From Rhodococcus triatomae BKS 15-14 (GTDB lineage Bacteria; Actinomycetota; Actinomycetes; Mycobacteriales; Mycobacteriaceae): a stretch of 64,000 bases of DNA. Of this stretch, positions 39,462-48,141 are shown one piece after another. Location of the stretch: positions 186,001-250,000 of the forward strand of contig AODO01000006.1 of assembly GCA_000341795.1 (NCBI GenBank). Direction: 5' to 3'. The position numbers and the translations under genes are program-made. Position 1 is the first letter of the stretch. Each line of letters starts with the position of its first letter. The notes beneath the pieces were generated by a model. It worked only from the letters and a program-made list of their open reading frames with translations, was not told the DNA's origin and did not search any database.

Positions 39462-40055
39462 GTGCCCGACACCAGAACCCCGAATCCCGCACGCCGGAGC
39501 GAGCGTTCCCGCCAGGCCGTGCTCACCGCCACCCGCGAGCTGGTCTCCGACGTCGGGTACGCGAAGGTCACGATCGAGGCCATCGCTGCGCGCGCCGGAG
39601 TCGGAAAGCAGACCATCTACCGCTGGTGGCCGTCCAAGGGCGCGGTCGTGTTCGACTCCTTTCTCGCCCTGAGCGAGGGCGCGGACGGTATCCGGCTGCC
39701 CGACACGGGAGACCTGGAGGCCGATCTCAAGACGGTGATGCGGGCGACCGTCGCCGAGTTCGCCGACCCCGCCTTCGAGGCCCCGTTGCGGGCACTGAAC
39801 TCCCAGATCGCCGAGGACCCCGACCTGGCCACCCTGTACCGGGAGAAGCTGGCCGGGCCCCTCGATGACGCCAAGAAACAGCGACTGCTCAGCGCCCAAC
39901 GGGCAGGCCAACTCGACGAAGGCGCCGATCTCGACCTGGTACTCGAGGTCCTGTACGCCCCGCTGCAGCAACGCTGGCTGCACCGCTCCGGGCCGTTGAC
40001 CCCCGAGTACGCCGATGCGCTCGTCGACGTCACCCTCCGCGCTTTCGCGCCGTGA
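39462..40055 (+). CDS. TetR family transcriptional regulator
   Basis: A 197-residue regulator. The helix-turn-helix is VTIEAIAARAGVGKQTIYRW, followed by WPSKGAVVFDSFLALSEG. The C-terminus (RAGQLDEGADLDLVLEVLYA) fits the TetR_C_11-like group. I chose the GTG at 39462, which gives MPDTRTPNPARR. It probably represses the divergent SDR gene and itself through the palindromes in between. Confidence 0.88.
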   Translation: MPDTRTPNPARRSERSRQAVLTATRELVSDVGYAKVTIEAIAARAGVGKQTIYRWWPSKGAVVFDSFLALSEGADGIRLPDTGDLEADLKTVMRATVAEFADPAFEAPLRALNSQIAEDPDLATLYREKLAGPLDDAKKQRLLSAQRAGQLDEGADLDLVLEVLYAPLQQRWLHRSGPLTPEYADALVDVTLRAFAP

Positions 40056-40216
40056 TTCCGGCCGGCGGCGCCGCAACCCGGGCGTGAGCATCCGCCCCAC
40101 GGGCTCCACGTAATCCGTTGCCCGACACACACTGTGGACGGACGGGTTCGCCGCGTGTTTGTGTCACCGGGATCGGGGGAACCCGTGCACGACGACTCGA
40201 GCTCAGGAGTAGCCAC

Positions 40217-40705
40217 GTGACCGAATCGATGCCGCGAACACGAGGACCTCTGACCACCGTGCTGATGGCGGCCGGACCGCCCGTGGCCGCCGCGGTCATC
40301 GGAGCGGCGGGCAGCCGCAGGGCTCCGCAGGTCTACGACCGCCTGCGCCGGCCCGGGTGGGCTCCTCCCGCTTCGGCGTTCGGTCCGGTGTGGACGATCC
40401 TCTACATCGGCATCGGTGTGACCGGATGGCGGATGGCCCGACACCCGACCCCCGCCCGGACGTGGGCCCTGCACGGGGCGCAGTTGATCTGCAATGCGGC
40501 GTGGTCACCGACCTTCTTCGGGCTCCGCAACAGGCGGGCATCCCTGACACTGACCGCATGCCTCGACGCTCTCGTCGCCGCCGAGATCGCCGATCTGGCC
40601 CGTCGAGATCGTGTTGCGGCGGGTCTGCTCGTCCCGTACCTGGGGTGGAGCCTGTTCGCGACAGCCCTGACCGCCGCGGTGAGCGACCCCGACCGCGTCG
40701 GATGA
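40217..40705 (+). CDS. TspO/MBR family protein
   Basis: A 162-residue membrane protein with five predicted spans. The family motif RRPGWAPPASAFGPVWTILY is intact, followed by ICNAAWSPTFFGLRNRRASL and the closing PYLGWSLFATALTAAVS. TspO proteins bind porphyrins and related ligands and respond to light or oxidative stress. The GTG start follows AGGAG by 7 bases. Upstream lies GTTT-N15-GGGGAA, a poor match to the SigF-type promoter that I do not count. Confidence 0.9.
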   Translation: MTESMPRTRGPLTTVLMAAGPPVAAAVIGAAGSRRAPQVYDRLRRPGWAPPASAFGPVWTILYIGIGVTGWRMARHPTPARTWALHGAQLICNAAWSPTFFGLRNRRASLTLTACLDALVAAEIADLARRDRVAAGLLVPYLGWSLFATALTAAVSDPDRVG

Positions 40706-40833
40706 GGCCCGAAGGCTCGCCTGCCGCCTGCGTGGTGGTCCCACGTGGAGTCGGCGACCGGCGCGGAATCCCTTCGCGGGCATTGTTCTTCGCGTGTGCC
40801 CCCGAGTTCGGGTGGCGACCGGCGTCCGGAGGA

Positions 40834-41313
40834 TCAGGAGGCGAGGGCCTGCGGTGCGAGCACCTTGAGCATGGCGTTGGCCCACTTCGCCTGGCGCAGC
40901 GTCTGCGGGTGACAGGCGGCGCACAACTCCACGAGGTCCGGGTCCGTGACCGCCTGGGCGCCCTGGGCGAGCAGTTCCCAGTCGAGTGACACCCCCACCG
41001 CCGTGCGATGCAGGTGCCGGAGATCGGCCAACAGGAGTAGCGACGGCTCCGACCGACGACGCAGCAGGCCCGCCGCCGTCGACAGCACGCGCGCCGTCAC
41101 CGCTTCCGTGCGCGGCTGGTGCGACAGGTCGAGTCCGTATCGGCGGCCTGCGTCCGCGAGCAGGACGACGTTCTCGTCCGACCAGACCGCGATGTCGCGG
41201 GCGATGTGGAAGATCTCGTGGTCGGTCGGATGACGGTCGGCCAACGTGGACAGTTCGCGGGACAATCCCTGCTCGGATCGGTGCAGCTCGCGCAGCGCGA
41301 GGTCGATCTTCAC
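40834..41313 (-). CDS. Unrecognised 159-residue protein paired with the molybdopterin oxidoreductase
   Basis: A helical protein beginning MKIDLALRELHRSEQGLSRE, overlapping the end of the oxidoreductase gene by 4 bases (ATGA), so it is translated with it. Paired His/Glu/Asp-rich helices (EIFHIARDIAVWSDENVVLL) suggest a four-helix bundle of ferritin-like type. Near the C-terminus it has CAACH, the pattern of a c-type haem site, but there is no signal peptide, so haem attachment is unlikely. I can assign no function; a maturation or partner role for the oxidoreductase is possible. Confidence 0.7.
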   Translation of the reverse strand: MKIDLALRELHRSEQGLSRELSTLADRHPTDHEIFHIARDIAVWSDENVVLLADAGRRYGLDLSHQPRTEAVTARVLSTAAGLLRRRSEPSLLLLADLRHLHRTAVGVSLDWELLAQGAQAVTDPDLVELCAACHPQTLRQAKWANAMLKVLAPQALAS

Positions 41314-43790
41314 TGGTGCTGCCCCCTCTCGCCGTCACGGCCGGAGGATGTCTCGGCCGGTACCGTCTCTCGGACCGTCGCGTCGGGCCCTCCCACCGTT
41401 GGCAGTGCGCCGGGGGTCACCGGAGCGGAGGCCGTCGTGGTCGGCGCCGCGGACGGACCGTCCGAACTCCCGAGCCGTGTCAGGCGAGCCGCTGCCGTCT
41501 TGAAGATCGGTTGCTTGGACGCCGGATCCCAGTCCGTGACGGTCAGCTCGTTCGCCGCTCGCTCGTGTCCCTCGTCCCCGGGGCCACTGTCCCAATACCC
41601 ATAGTGGAAGGGCACGAACACGACGCCGGGGCGGATGTCGGTGATCCGGGCCTTCGCCGTCAACGATCCACGCGGCGACGTCACCCGGACCCGATCGCCC
41701 TCGACGAGGCGGAGAACGTGCGCGTCCGCCTGCGAAACCTCCACCCACACCTCGGGCGCAGCGGCGGTGAGCTGCCGGACGCGTCCGGTCTTCGTCCGGG
41801 TGTGGAGGTGATAGAGCGTGCGGCCGGTGATCAGCGCGAGGGGGAACTCGACCGACGGCTGCTCGTGCGGTGCAACGTACTCGGCGGCCTTGATCATCGC
41901 CTTCCCCGCCGGGTTCAGTGCCCGATACTCGTCGGGTTCCATCGGCGCACCGGTGACGAGGTCCTTTCCGTAGGTCTCGCAGCGGTCCGGGGCACTCGCG
42001 AAGTCGCCGTCCACGTAGAGACGTTCGGTGCCGTCGGGATGATCTGCGGTGCAAGGCCATTGGATACCGCTGCCACCCCGAAGCCGGTCGTAGGTCATTC
42101 CGGTGTAGTCGCAGGGCCGTCCGGCGCTGCACCGCTTCCATGCCTCGAACGCGGATTCGGCGTCGTGCCACGGAGGAAACGGTGCGCCGTCGCGGTCCCG
42201 GAAGTCCATGCGGCGGGCGTAGTCGAGGAAGATGTCGAGATCCGGGCGAGCCTGCCCGGGCGGATCGACGGCCTTGTCCGACAGGTGCACGGTGCGATCC
42301 ACATTGGTGAAGGTGCCCTGCTTCTCACCCCACGTGGCCGCGGGCAGCACGACGTCGGCGAACTCCGCCGTCTCGGTCCGGAAGATGTCCTGAACGACGA
42401 GGAACAGTCGCGACTGCCCGAGAATGTCACGGATGCGGTGCAGCTCCGGAAGGGAGACAGCGGGGTTGGTGGCGCTGACCCACAGCATGCGCAGTGTGCC
42501 CTGCTCTGCGTACCGGAACATCTGCATCGCGTGCGTCGGCGGCGCGAAGTGGGGGATGCGCTCGACGTCGAGGTTCCACAGTGCCGCGAGTTCGCCGACG
42601 TGCTCGTCGTTCGCCCAGTTCCGGAATCCCGCCAGATCGCCGTCCGCGCCGCACTCGCGGGTGTTCTGCGCGGTCGGTTGGCCGTTCATCTGCAGGACCC
42701 CACAGCCGGGCCGTCCGAGCATGCCGCGGATCAGGTGCAGGTTGTTCACCTGCACTGCAGCCGCGGTGGCCTGGTTCGCCTGGTAGAAGCCCTGCAGGAC
42801 CGTGGAGACCAGCGCGGTCGCGTTGCCGAGCAGACGGGCCGCCCGCCGCAGTTCGTCGGCCTCGATACCGCACTGTGCGGCGACCCGCTCGGGCGAGTGG
42901 TTCTCGACGAGCGCGCGCAGGTCGTCGAACCCGACGGTGTGCTCGTCGATGTAGCGCCGATCCGTCCAGTCGTTGCGGATCACCTCGTGCAGCAACGCGT
43001 TCATCACCGCAAGGTTCGTCCCCGGCAGCGGTGCGAGGTGCACGTCGGCGTGACGCGCCACCACGGTCGGACGCGGATCGACGCACAGCAGCTTCGGTGG
43101 ATGCTCGCCGGCGAGACGATCGAGGATGCGTTCCCACAGCACGGTCTGGGTCTCCGCCACGTTGTGGCCGAACAGTGCGACCACGTCCGCGTGGTCGATG
43201 TCGGTATACGAACCCGGCTGACCGTCGCAGCCGAACGATTCCTTGAGCGCTTCGGCCGCCGTCGCCGTGCACAGCCGGGTGTTGCCGTCGACGTGATTGG
43301 TTCCGATGGCTCCGTGGGCGATCGCACCGAGCGTGTAGTACTCCTCCAGGAACAGCTGCCCCGACGTGTAGAAGCCGATGGCGCTCGGCCCGTGCTCGTC
43401 GAGCAGTGATCGACTGCGCGCAACGACGCGGTCCATCGCGGTGTCCCAATCCGTTTCGACGAGCCGGTCGTCGATTCGGACGAGCGGCCGCGTCAGTCGA
43501 TCCGCCGATGCATTCGCCTGCCATCCGAACAGGTCCTTCGGGCCGAGGCGGCCTCGATTGACGCGATCGTCCGCGCGGCCCCGCACACCGACGATGCCGT
43601 TGTCACGGACCGCGATGTCCAACGCGTCGCCGTTGGAGTGGAGTATCGACGCCGACTGCACCCATCTGTCGACGTCCGCCTCGGTGAGTCCGTCGTTCAG
43701 CCGACAGTCCACGCGGCGAGGCCAGCTGCCACCACGCCCGTACGGCGTCCGCCGACCCCACGGGTCGGCGATCGCGTCCCGTTCACCCAT
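41310..43790 (-). CDS. Molybdopterin oxidoreductase lacking the usual FeS cysteines
   Basis: An 826-residue protein of the bis-MGD nitrate/formate dehydrogenase family. Molybdopterin domains are intact, with GPSAIGFYTSGQLFLEEYY, HADVVALFGHNVAETQTVLW, and the C-terminal dinucleotide-binding domain (LITGRTLYHLHTRTKTGRVR, PFHYGYWDSGPGDEGHERAA). At the N-terminus the family normally has Cys-x2-Cys-x3-Cys for a 4Fe-4S cluster. Here it reads SASILHSNGD, with Ser, His and Asp at those positions. The ATG follows GGGAGGAG. A weak SigF-like promoter lies just upstream. Confidence 0.88.
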   Translation of the reverse strand: MGERDAIADPWGRRTPYGRGGSWPRRVDCRLNDGLTEADVDRWVQSASILHSNGDALDIAVRDNGIVGVRGRADDRVNRGRLGPKDLFGWQANASADRLTRPLVRIDDRLVETDWDTAMDRVVARSRSLLDEHGPSAIGFYTSGQLFLEEYYTLGAIAHGAIGTNHVDGNTRLCTATAAEALKESFGCDGQPGSYTDIDHADVVALFGHNVAETQTVLWERILDRLAGEHPPKLLCVDPRPTVVARHADVHLAPLPGTNLAVMNALLHEVIRNDWTDRRYIDEHTVGFDDLRALVENHSPERVAAQCGIEADELRRAARLLGNATALVSTVLQGFYQANQATAAAVQVNNLHLIRGMLGRPGCGVLQMNGQPTAQNTRECGADGDLAGFRNWANDEHVGELAALWNLDVERIPHFAPPTHAMQMFRYAEQGTLRMLWVSATNPAVSLPELHRIRDILGQSRLFLVVQDIFRTETAEFADVVLPAATWGEKQGTFTNVDRTVHLSDKAVDPPGQARPDLDIFLDYARRMDFRDRDGAPFPPWHDAESAFEAWKRCSAGRPCDYTGMTYDRLRGGSGIQWPCTADHPDGTERLYVDGDFASAPDRCETYGKDLVTGAPMEPDEYRALNPAGKAMIKAAEYVAPHEQPSVEFPLALITGRTLYHLHTRTKTGRVRQLTAAAPEVWVEVSQADAHVLRLVEGDRVRVTSPRGSLTAKARITDIRPGVVFVPFHYGYWDSGPGDEGHERAANELTVTDWDPASKQPIFKTAAARLTRLGSSDGPSAAPTTTASAPVTPGALPTVGGPDATVRETVPAETSSGRDGERGQHQ

Positions 43791-43816
43791 CGAGGGCTCC
43801 TCCCGACTTTGATGCC

Positions 43817-43841
43817 CACCCATCCGTGAGCACACCGAAAC
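43817..43841 (-). promoter_or_regulatory. Possible SigF-type promoter of the molybdopterin gene
   Basis: On the minus strand GTTT, 16 bases, then GGGTG, one base off the GGGTA consensus, lies 26 bases before the ATG. The spacing is the same as in the four exact sites of this window. Confidence 0.4.
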
Positions 43842-43870
43842 CGTGCACCGACACCGGCCGGCGCCGAGAG

Positions 43871-45082
43871 TCAGGACACGTCGAGGACGGTTTTGAGCCA
43901 TCCCTGTTGGCGCGTGTCGAACTGCTTGTAGGCATCGAGTGCCGCGGTCGGCTCGCGCTGTTGGGTGATCCATGCCGTGGGATCGAGCGAACCGGCCGCG
44001 ATCATCGCGAGCAGGCGCGGAATGTAGCGACGGTGGTTGCAGTTACCCGCCTGCACGGTGAGGTTGCGCCCCATCATCTCCCCGATCGGGAAAGCGTCGA
44101 ACGGCGGCGGATACACACCGATGATGCCGATCGTGCCGGCCTTGGCGACCGCCCGCGTCGCCCAACGCAGCGGCAGACTCGGGGCATTGCCCGGCACCCA
44201 CACGTCACCATCGGGGTTGGCGTCCGGTGCTGCCTTCTCTCGTTCGGCGTCGAACACCTCGCCCGACGCGGGCAGGGCCTCGGCACCCGGTCCGTCGGTC
44301 GGGCGTTGGGCGTCCACGCCCACGGCGTCGATCACCCGGTCGACGCCGATGCCGCCGGTGAGCTCCCGCACGGTCTCGACCGGGTCTTCGCGGTTGAAGT
44401 CGATGGGTTCCGCGTTCTGCGTCCTGGCGATGGCGAGTCGGTCCTCGAGGCCGTCGACCACCAGCACCCGCGCCGCGCCCTGGCGTTTCGCGGACGCGAT
44501 CGCGCACTGACCGACGACACCCGCACCGAGGACGAGGACAGTGTCTCCCTGGGTGACCTGCGCCAGGCGCGCACCGAACCATCCCGTGGGGAGTACGTCG
44601 GACGCCATCACGGCCTGCTCGTCGCTCACGGCGTCGGGGACCTTCACCAGAGTGGTGGCCGCGTACGGGATGCGGGCGTACTCGGCCTGCAGGCCGTCGA
44701 CGGCGCCGGTGGCCTCGGGACCGCCGAAAAAGCTGGTACCCGCCTGGCGGCCGTTCGGGTTGGCGTTGTCACATTGCGCGAAGTACCCGGCCCGGCAGTA
44801 GGAACAGGTACCGCACGCGATGGTCGAGCAGACCACCACCCGCTCCCCCGGCGAGAACCCACGGACCGCCTCTCCGACCTCCTCGATGACGCCGACACCC
44901 TCGTGACCGACAACGGTGCCGGATTTCATGCCCGCCATGGTCCCCCGCACCAGGTGCAGGTCGGTTCCACAGATCGCGCTGGTGGTCAGGCGAATGATCG
45001 CGTCGGTCGGCTCCTGGATCTTCGGGACGTCGACGTCGTCGAGTCGGATGTCTCCGATGTCGTGCCACACGATCGCTTTCAC
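43871..45082 (-). CDS. Zinc-dependent formaldehyde dehydrogenase-like alcohol dehydrogenase
   Basis: A 403-residue medium-chain dehydrogenase. Catalytic zinc ligands lie in ICGTDLHLVRG and GHEGVGVIEEVG, and the structural zinc has four Cys in ACGTCSYCRAGYFAQC. The NAD site is VLVLGAGVVGQCA. The extended insert between about residues 255 and 300 and the motif NANPNGRQAGTSFFGG fit the FdhA/glutathione-independent formaldehyde dehydrogenase group. It likely oxidises formaldehyde or a related aldehyde. It lies upstream of the oxidoreductase gene on the same strand. Confidence 0.9.
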   Translation of the reverse strand: MKAIVWHDIGDIRLDDVDVPKIQEPTDAIIRLTTSAICGTDLHLVRGTMAGMKSGTVVGHEGVGVIEEVGEAVRGFSPGERVVVCSTIACGTCSYCRAGYFAQCDNANPNGRQAGTSFFGGPEATGAVDGLQAEYARIPYAATTLVKVPDAVSDEQAVMASDVLPTGWFGARLAQVTQGDTVLVLGAGVVGQCAIASAKRQGAARVLVVDGLEDRLAIARTQNAEPIDFNREDPVETVRELTGGIGVDRVIDAVGVDAQRPTDGPGAEALPASGEVFDAEREKAAPDANPDGDVWVPGNAPSLPLRWATRAVAKAGTIGIIGVYPPPFDAFPIGEMMGRNLTVQAGNCNHRRYIPRLLAMIAAGSLDPTAWITQQREPTAALDAYKQFDTRQQGWLKTVLDVS

Positions 45083-45263
45083 GGTGCTGCTCCTCCCGGT
45101 CGGCTACGACCGTCGGGTGCCCGAATCCGCCGTCGCCAAACACGTTCCCGGACTGTGCCGGGAGGACCGGGAATTCGCGCGGCACGACGACGCCGGCAGC
45201 TGCTGCACTGTCTGCCGACGCGTCGCCACGAGCCGACGGTCGACGCGATGCGCCTCGGCTTCG

Positions 45264-46037
45264 TCAGGCGAGCGGTTCGGGCGAGCGGCGGGACCTGGCG
45301 GCCGCGGCGTCGAAGAGCTGTGCCGGTGACACCTCGCCGGTGACGAGATCGTGGGCGATTAACGAGAGCCGGGTGTTGGTGTTTCGACTGTGACCGCGAA
45401 GGATTTCGAACGCCTGGCCCATGTCGAGGTTGCCTGCCTGCGCCAGGATGCCTTTGGCCTGCTCGATCGTCACGCGCTGGTTCAACGCGCTCTGGAGTTG
45501 TTCGGTGAGCACCTCGGCCCGGCGCAACGCGCGCTCGTGCAGGATGCCGATGGTGGCGGTATCGGCCAGCGCGCGCGCCACCTTCAGTTCACGGTCGCCC
45601 AGTGGCCCGGGACGGTCGCCGAACAGGTTCAACGCCCCGATCGTCTCCTTGCGCAGCCGCAGCGGCACGGCGTGCACCGACCGGAAGCCCTGGTCGAGCG
45701 CGACGGCGGCGAAGGTCGGCCAGCGCTCGCCCACCTCGGTCAGGTCAACTGCGGTGACCGTCTCCCCGGTGGCGTATGCGTCCAGACACGGGCCTTCGTC
45801 GACCTGGATCTGGAACAGTTCGAGCAGCCGTGTCTGCTCGGTCGAGGACGCGAGCACCTGCAGGCTGCCTCGCTGGTCGGAGAGCATCAGGCCGGCAGCG
45901 GCGGCACCGACCAGGTCGACGCAGTGGTTGACCAGGAGATGCAGCAGCTCGGCGACGTCGTAGTCGTCGACGAGCGTGTCGGCCATGTCGACCAGGGCCT
46001 GCAGCAGCAGTTCTTCACGCTCGGCACTCGAAGGCAC
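45264..46037 (-). CDS. GAF-ANTAR transcription antitermination regulator
   Basis: A 257-residue regulator. The GAF domain runs from about ELLHLLVNHCVDLVGAAAAG to TIGILHERAL, with the segment VDEGPCLDAYATGETVTAVD typical of this group. The C-terminal ANTAR domain (LQSALNQRVTIEQAKGILAQ) binds paired RNA hairpins and prevents termination. The GTG at 46037 follows GGAGG by 6 bases. A second GAF-ANTAR gene lies 143 bases upstream on the same strand. No target hairpin pair was identified. Confidence 0.9.
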   Translation of the reverse strand: MPSSAEREELLLQALVDMADTLVDDYDVAELLHLLVNHCVDLVGAAAAGLMLSDQRGSLQVLASSTEQTRLLELFQIQVDEGPCLDAYATGETVTAVDLTEVGERWPTFAAVALDQGFRSVHAVPLRLRKETIGALNLFGDRPGPLGDRELKVARALADTATIGILHERALRRAEVLTEQLQSALNQRVTIEQAKGILAQAGNLDMGQAFEILRGHSRNTNTRLSLIAHDLVTGEVSPAQLFDAAAARSRRSPEPLA

Positions 46038-46180
46038 CTGATTCCTCCTACCTGTCGGTGTTGTGCGGAGTGAGGGCTCGGACCTTCTGGCTCCAGCGTA
46101 GTCTTCTGCGGCGCTGTCATCGCCCACGACGGCGCGCGACCGGCACCGGCCGTCACGGGACGAGTTCTCACCGGTCTCGG

Positions 46181-46918
46181 TCACAGGTCGATGTCCTCGA
46201 CCCGCAGGCGCCGGGTGGTCAGATCGCGGGCGACGTCGTGGGCCAGTCTGCCGTTCGCGTAGGCGTACCCGCGCAGCCGCGCCAGCGCCGATCCCGCCGG
46301 TATCCGGTAGTGCGCCATCAACATCCCGGTGGCCTGGTGCAGTGCGTCGCTTGACCGTGCGCCGTCCCCGCGGCCGGCGAGGCGAAGCGGATCGACCTCG
46401 CTGCCCCCGTCGGCGGTCGCCAGGGCGAGCAGCGCGACCGCGATCACGTCCCCGATCCGCAACGCGGCCGTGATCTGGTCGCTCTCGAGCATTCCCGGCG
46501 TACGCCGGTACAACTCGAGTGATCCGAACACAGCAGCACCCGCACGCAGCGGAAGCGAGAACATCGCCGACACCGGCAGCGCGGACAATTCCGCGACCAA
46601 CGCCGGCCACCGTCCGGAGGCGTCGCCGATGTCCGGAACCAGCACCGGCGCGCGCTCGACCACGGCGTCCACACACGGCCCGACCCCGAGCGTGTGCTGG
46701 AGCAACTCGACGTGCTCCGACACGCTGTCACTGGCGAAGACGAGCTGTCGATTGTCGGGCCGGGTGCTCATCGCCACCGACATCCCGTCCGCGGGGACGA
46801 TTCGCGCGAACGCCCGGCACACCGTGCCCAACACCTGTCTCGGGTCTTCCCCGGATGTCAGGGCCCGCGTCAGTGCGGATCTGATCGTCTCGATCGAATC
46901 GTCATCAGGATTGCTCAC
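46181..46918 (-). CDS. GAF-ANTAR regulator, second copy
   Basis: A 245-residue protein with the same layout. GAF is seen in VGPCVDAVVERAPVLVPDIG, and ANTAR in SDALHQATGMLMAHYRIPAG. The ANTAR part is divergent: the usual VIEQAKG start is replaced by LHQATGM, yet the helical spacing is kept. The start is GTG, and an alternative GTG lies three codons upstream. It differs strongly from the neighbour at 45264, so this is an old duplication. The ligand of the GAF domain is unknown. Confidence 0.85.
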   Translation of the reverse strand: MSNPDDDSIETIRSALTRALTSGEDPRQVLGTVCRAFARIVPADGMSVAMSTRPDNRQLVFASDSVSEHVELLQHTLGVGPCVDAVVERAPVLVPDIGDASGRWPALVAELSALPVSAMFSLPLRAGAAVFGSLELYRRTPGMLESDQITAALRIGDVIAVALLALATADGGSEVDPLRLAGRGDGARSSDALHQATGMLMAHYRIPAGSALARLRGYAYANGRLAHDVARDLTTRRLRVEDIDL

Positions 46919-47274
46919 CGCCAGCACAACCTCGGCGGGGGCGACGTGCTGCCGTTCACAGCCATCGCCTCCCCTTCGCTCACGAACGGGCTCCCGCTCT
47001 GCCGTGGTGATTCCCCGCCGCGCCTGTGTCCACACACGATAGCGGCAGGCACTCACGTGTTCACGAAGGGCGACCCGACGGTTGTGTCGTGCAGGTTTTC
47101 AATGTTTGCGACCTCGCGCGCGGACATCGAAACACGAAGGCCCGACGGGCGCACGTATGAACACCGGACCGAACGGGAAGGCCGGGATCAGGTGTACCGC
47201 GACACGACGAGAGCCGTTCACCTGTGGCGTCGTCCGTGACAGCAGTTCACGCATTCGAACTTCTGGAGGTAGCC
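46919..47274. other. Divergent promoter region
   Basis: These 356 bases lie between the divergent GAF-ANTAR and STAS genes. I see no gene and no exact SigF-type site; two short frames here are Arg/Ser-rich. Confidence 0.45.
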
Positions 47275-47676
47275 GTGCGCATTCGAGCACTTCACTATCA
47301 GCCCCTTGCCGCCGCCCTGGACGCTCGGTCGCAGACCTCTCCGGGCGTCACCGTGGTCGAGGCCGTCGGGGCGGTCGACGCCACCGCGGTGAACGAACTC
47401 GCCACCGTCCTGCGGCGCGCACTCGACCAGGAGCCCTCCGCCGTGGTGGTGGACCTGTCACACACCGACTTCCTCGGCATCTCCGCGGCGGAGGTGCTTC
47501 TCGACGCGATCACGAGCGCAGAGCGGGACGGGCACCCGCTGGCGCTGGTCCCCGGCAACGCCGCTGTGACCCGAACACTCGATGTCACGGGGGTGCTCGC
47601 ACGGGCCGAGCTGCGCGCGTCCGTGCAGGACGCGGTCGATGCACTCCGGTCCACGCCGCGGCGCCGGGTGCCCTGA
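47275..47676 (+). CDS. Orphan STAS-domain protein
   Basis: A 133-residue STAS protein starting MRIRALHYQPLAAALDARSQ, which resembles the N-terminus of the STAS protein at 20121. The loop is VVVDLSHTDFLGISAAEVLL; the phosphorylatable Ser is replaced by Ile, with a Ser one residue later. The GTG at 47275 follows GGAGG by 5 bases. It is isolated from any anti-sigma gene and is divergent from two GAF-ANTAR genes, so a part in the stress network is likely. Confidence 0.82.
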   Translation: MRIRALHYQPLAAALDARSQTSPGVTVVEAVGAVDATAVNELATVLRRALDQEPSAVVVDLSHTDFLGISAAEVLLDAITSAERDGHPLALVPGNAAVTRTLDVTGVLARAELRASVQDAVDALRSTPRRRVP

Positions 47677-47811
47677 TCGCAGTTCCCCTGTCCTGCTCGC
47701 GTCACGGCGCGGTTCGGCGGCGCGCTGCCGGCTGCCCTCGACTCACTCGTCCCGAACGCAGAAGGTCCACGAGAAGTGTCGTGATCGGCTGCTGCGGGTA
47801 CCCAGCCGATC

Positions 47812-47913
47812 GTGGAAGCGTGGGGCGTACTGATTCTCGTGGGCGTGATCGCCTACCTTGCCTGGCGGATCGGGGGCAGCGAACCGCCAACGCGGGCAAC
47901 GCGTCCGCCGTGA
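47812..47913 (+). CDS. 33-residue single-span membrane peptide
   Basis: A short frame from a GTG codon encoding MEAWGVLILVGVIAYLAWRI and a short Pro/Thr/Arg tail. A stop codon closes the frame 28 bases upstream, so this GTG is the only start. One helix of about 18 residues would span the membrane. The ribosome site is weak. Membrane-helix content this clean in such a short frame is unusual by chance. Confidence 0.45.
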   Translation: MEAWGVLILVGVIAYLAWRIGGSEPPTRATRPP

Positions 47914-48034
47914 CCGACGCACCGTCCTGACATGAGCTCTCCGCCGTGACGACCGACGGCGACGCCGCCCACCCCGAGCAACAGACCGCACGACGGCTCG
48001 ACGAATGGCGGTGGCATCGTCGGGACCGTCTGTG

Positions 48035-48058
48035 GTTGAGAATCGCCTCGCGGGGGTA
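48035..48058 (+). promoter_or_regulatory. Possible SigF-type promoter of the glycosyltransferase operon
   Basis: GTTG at 48035-48038, 15 bases, then GGGTA at 48054-48058 differs from the exact sites by one base and one spacer base. It lies about 84 bases before the first glycosyltransferase start. Confidence 0.35.
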
Positions 48059-48141
48059 CCGCTCATACCGCGGGGTTCGTCCGGGACGACTCGGGAAGAG
48101 AGCCCATCTTCGAGCGCGTTCAACAGAAAAGACGGTGACGC

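Noticed and set aside
40150-40200. GTTT-N15-GGGGAA before TspO as a SigF promoter
   Set aside because: The -10 part differs at two key bases and the spacing is shorter than in the exact sites.
40834-41313. CAACH as a c-type haem site
   Set aside because: No signal peptide or export signal is present, so covalent haem attachment is unlikely; kept only as an oddity.
40986-43409. 807-codon plus-strand frame over the molybdopterin gene
   Set aside because: It is fully antisense to a well-supported enzyme and has no recognisable domain.
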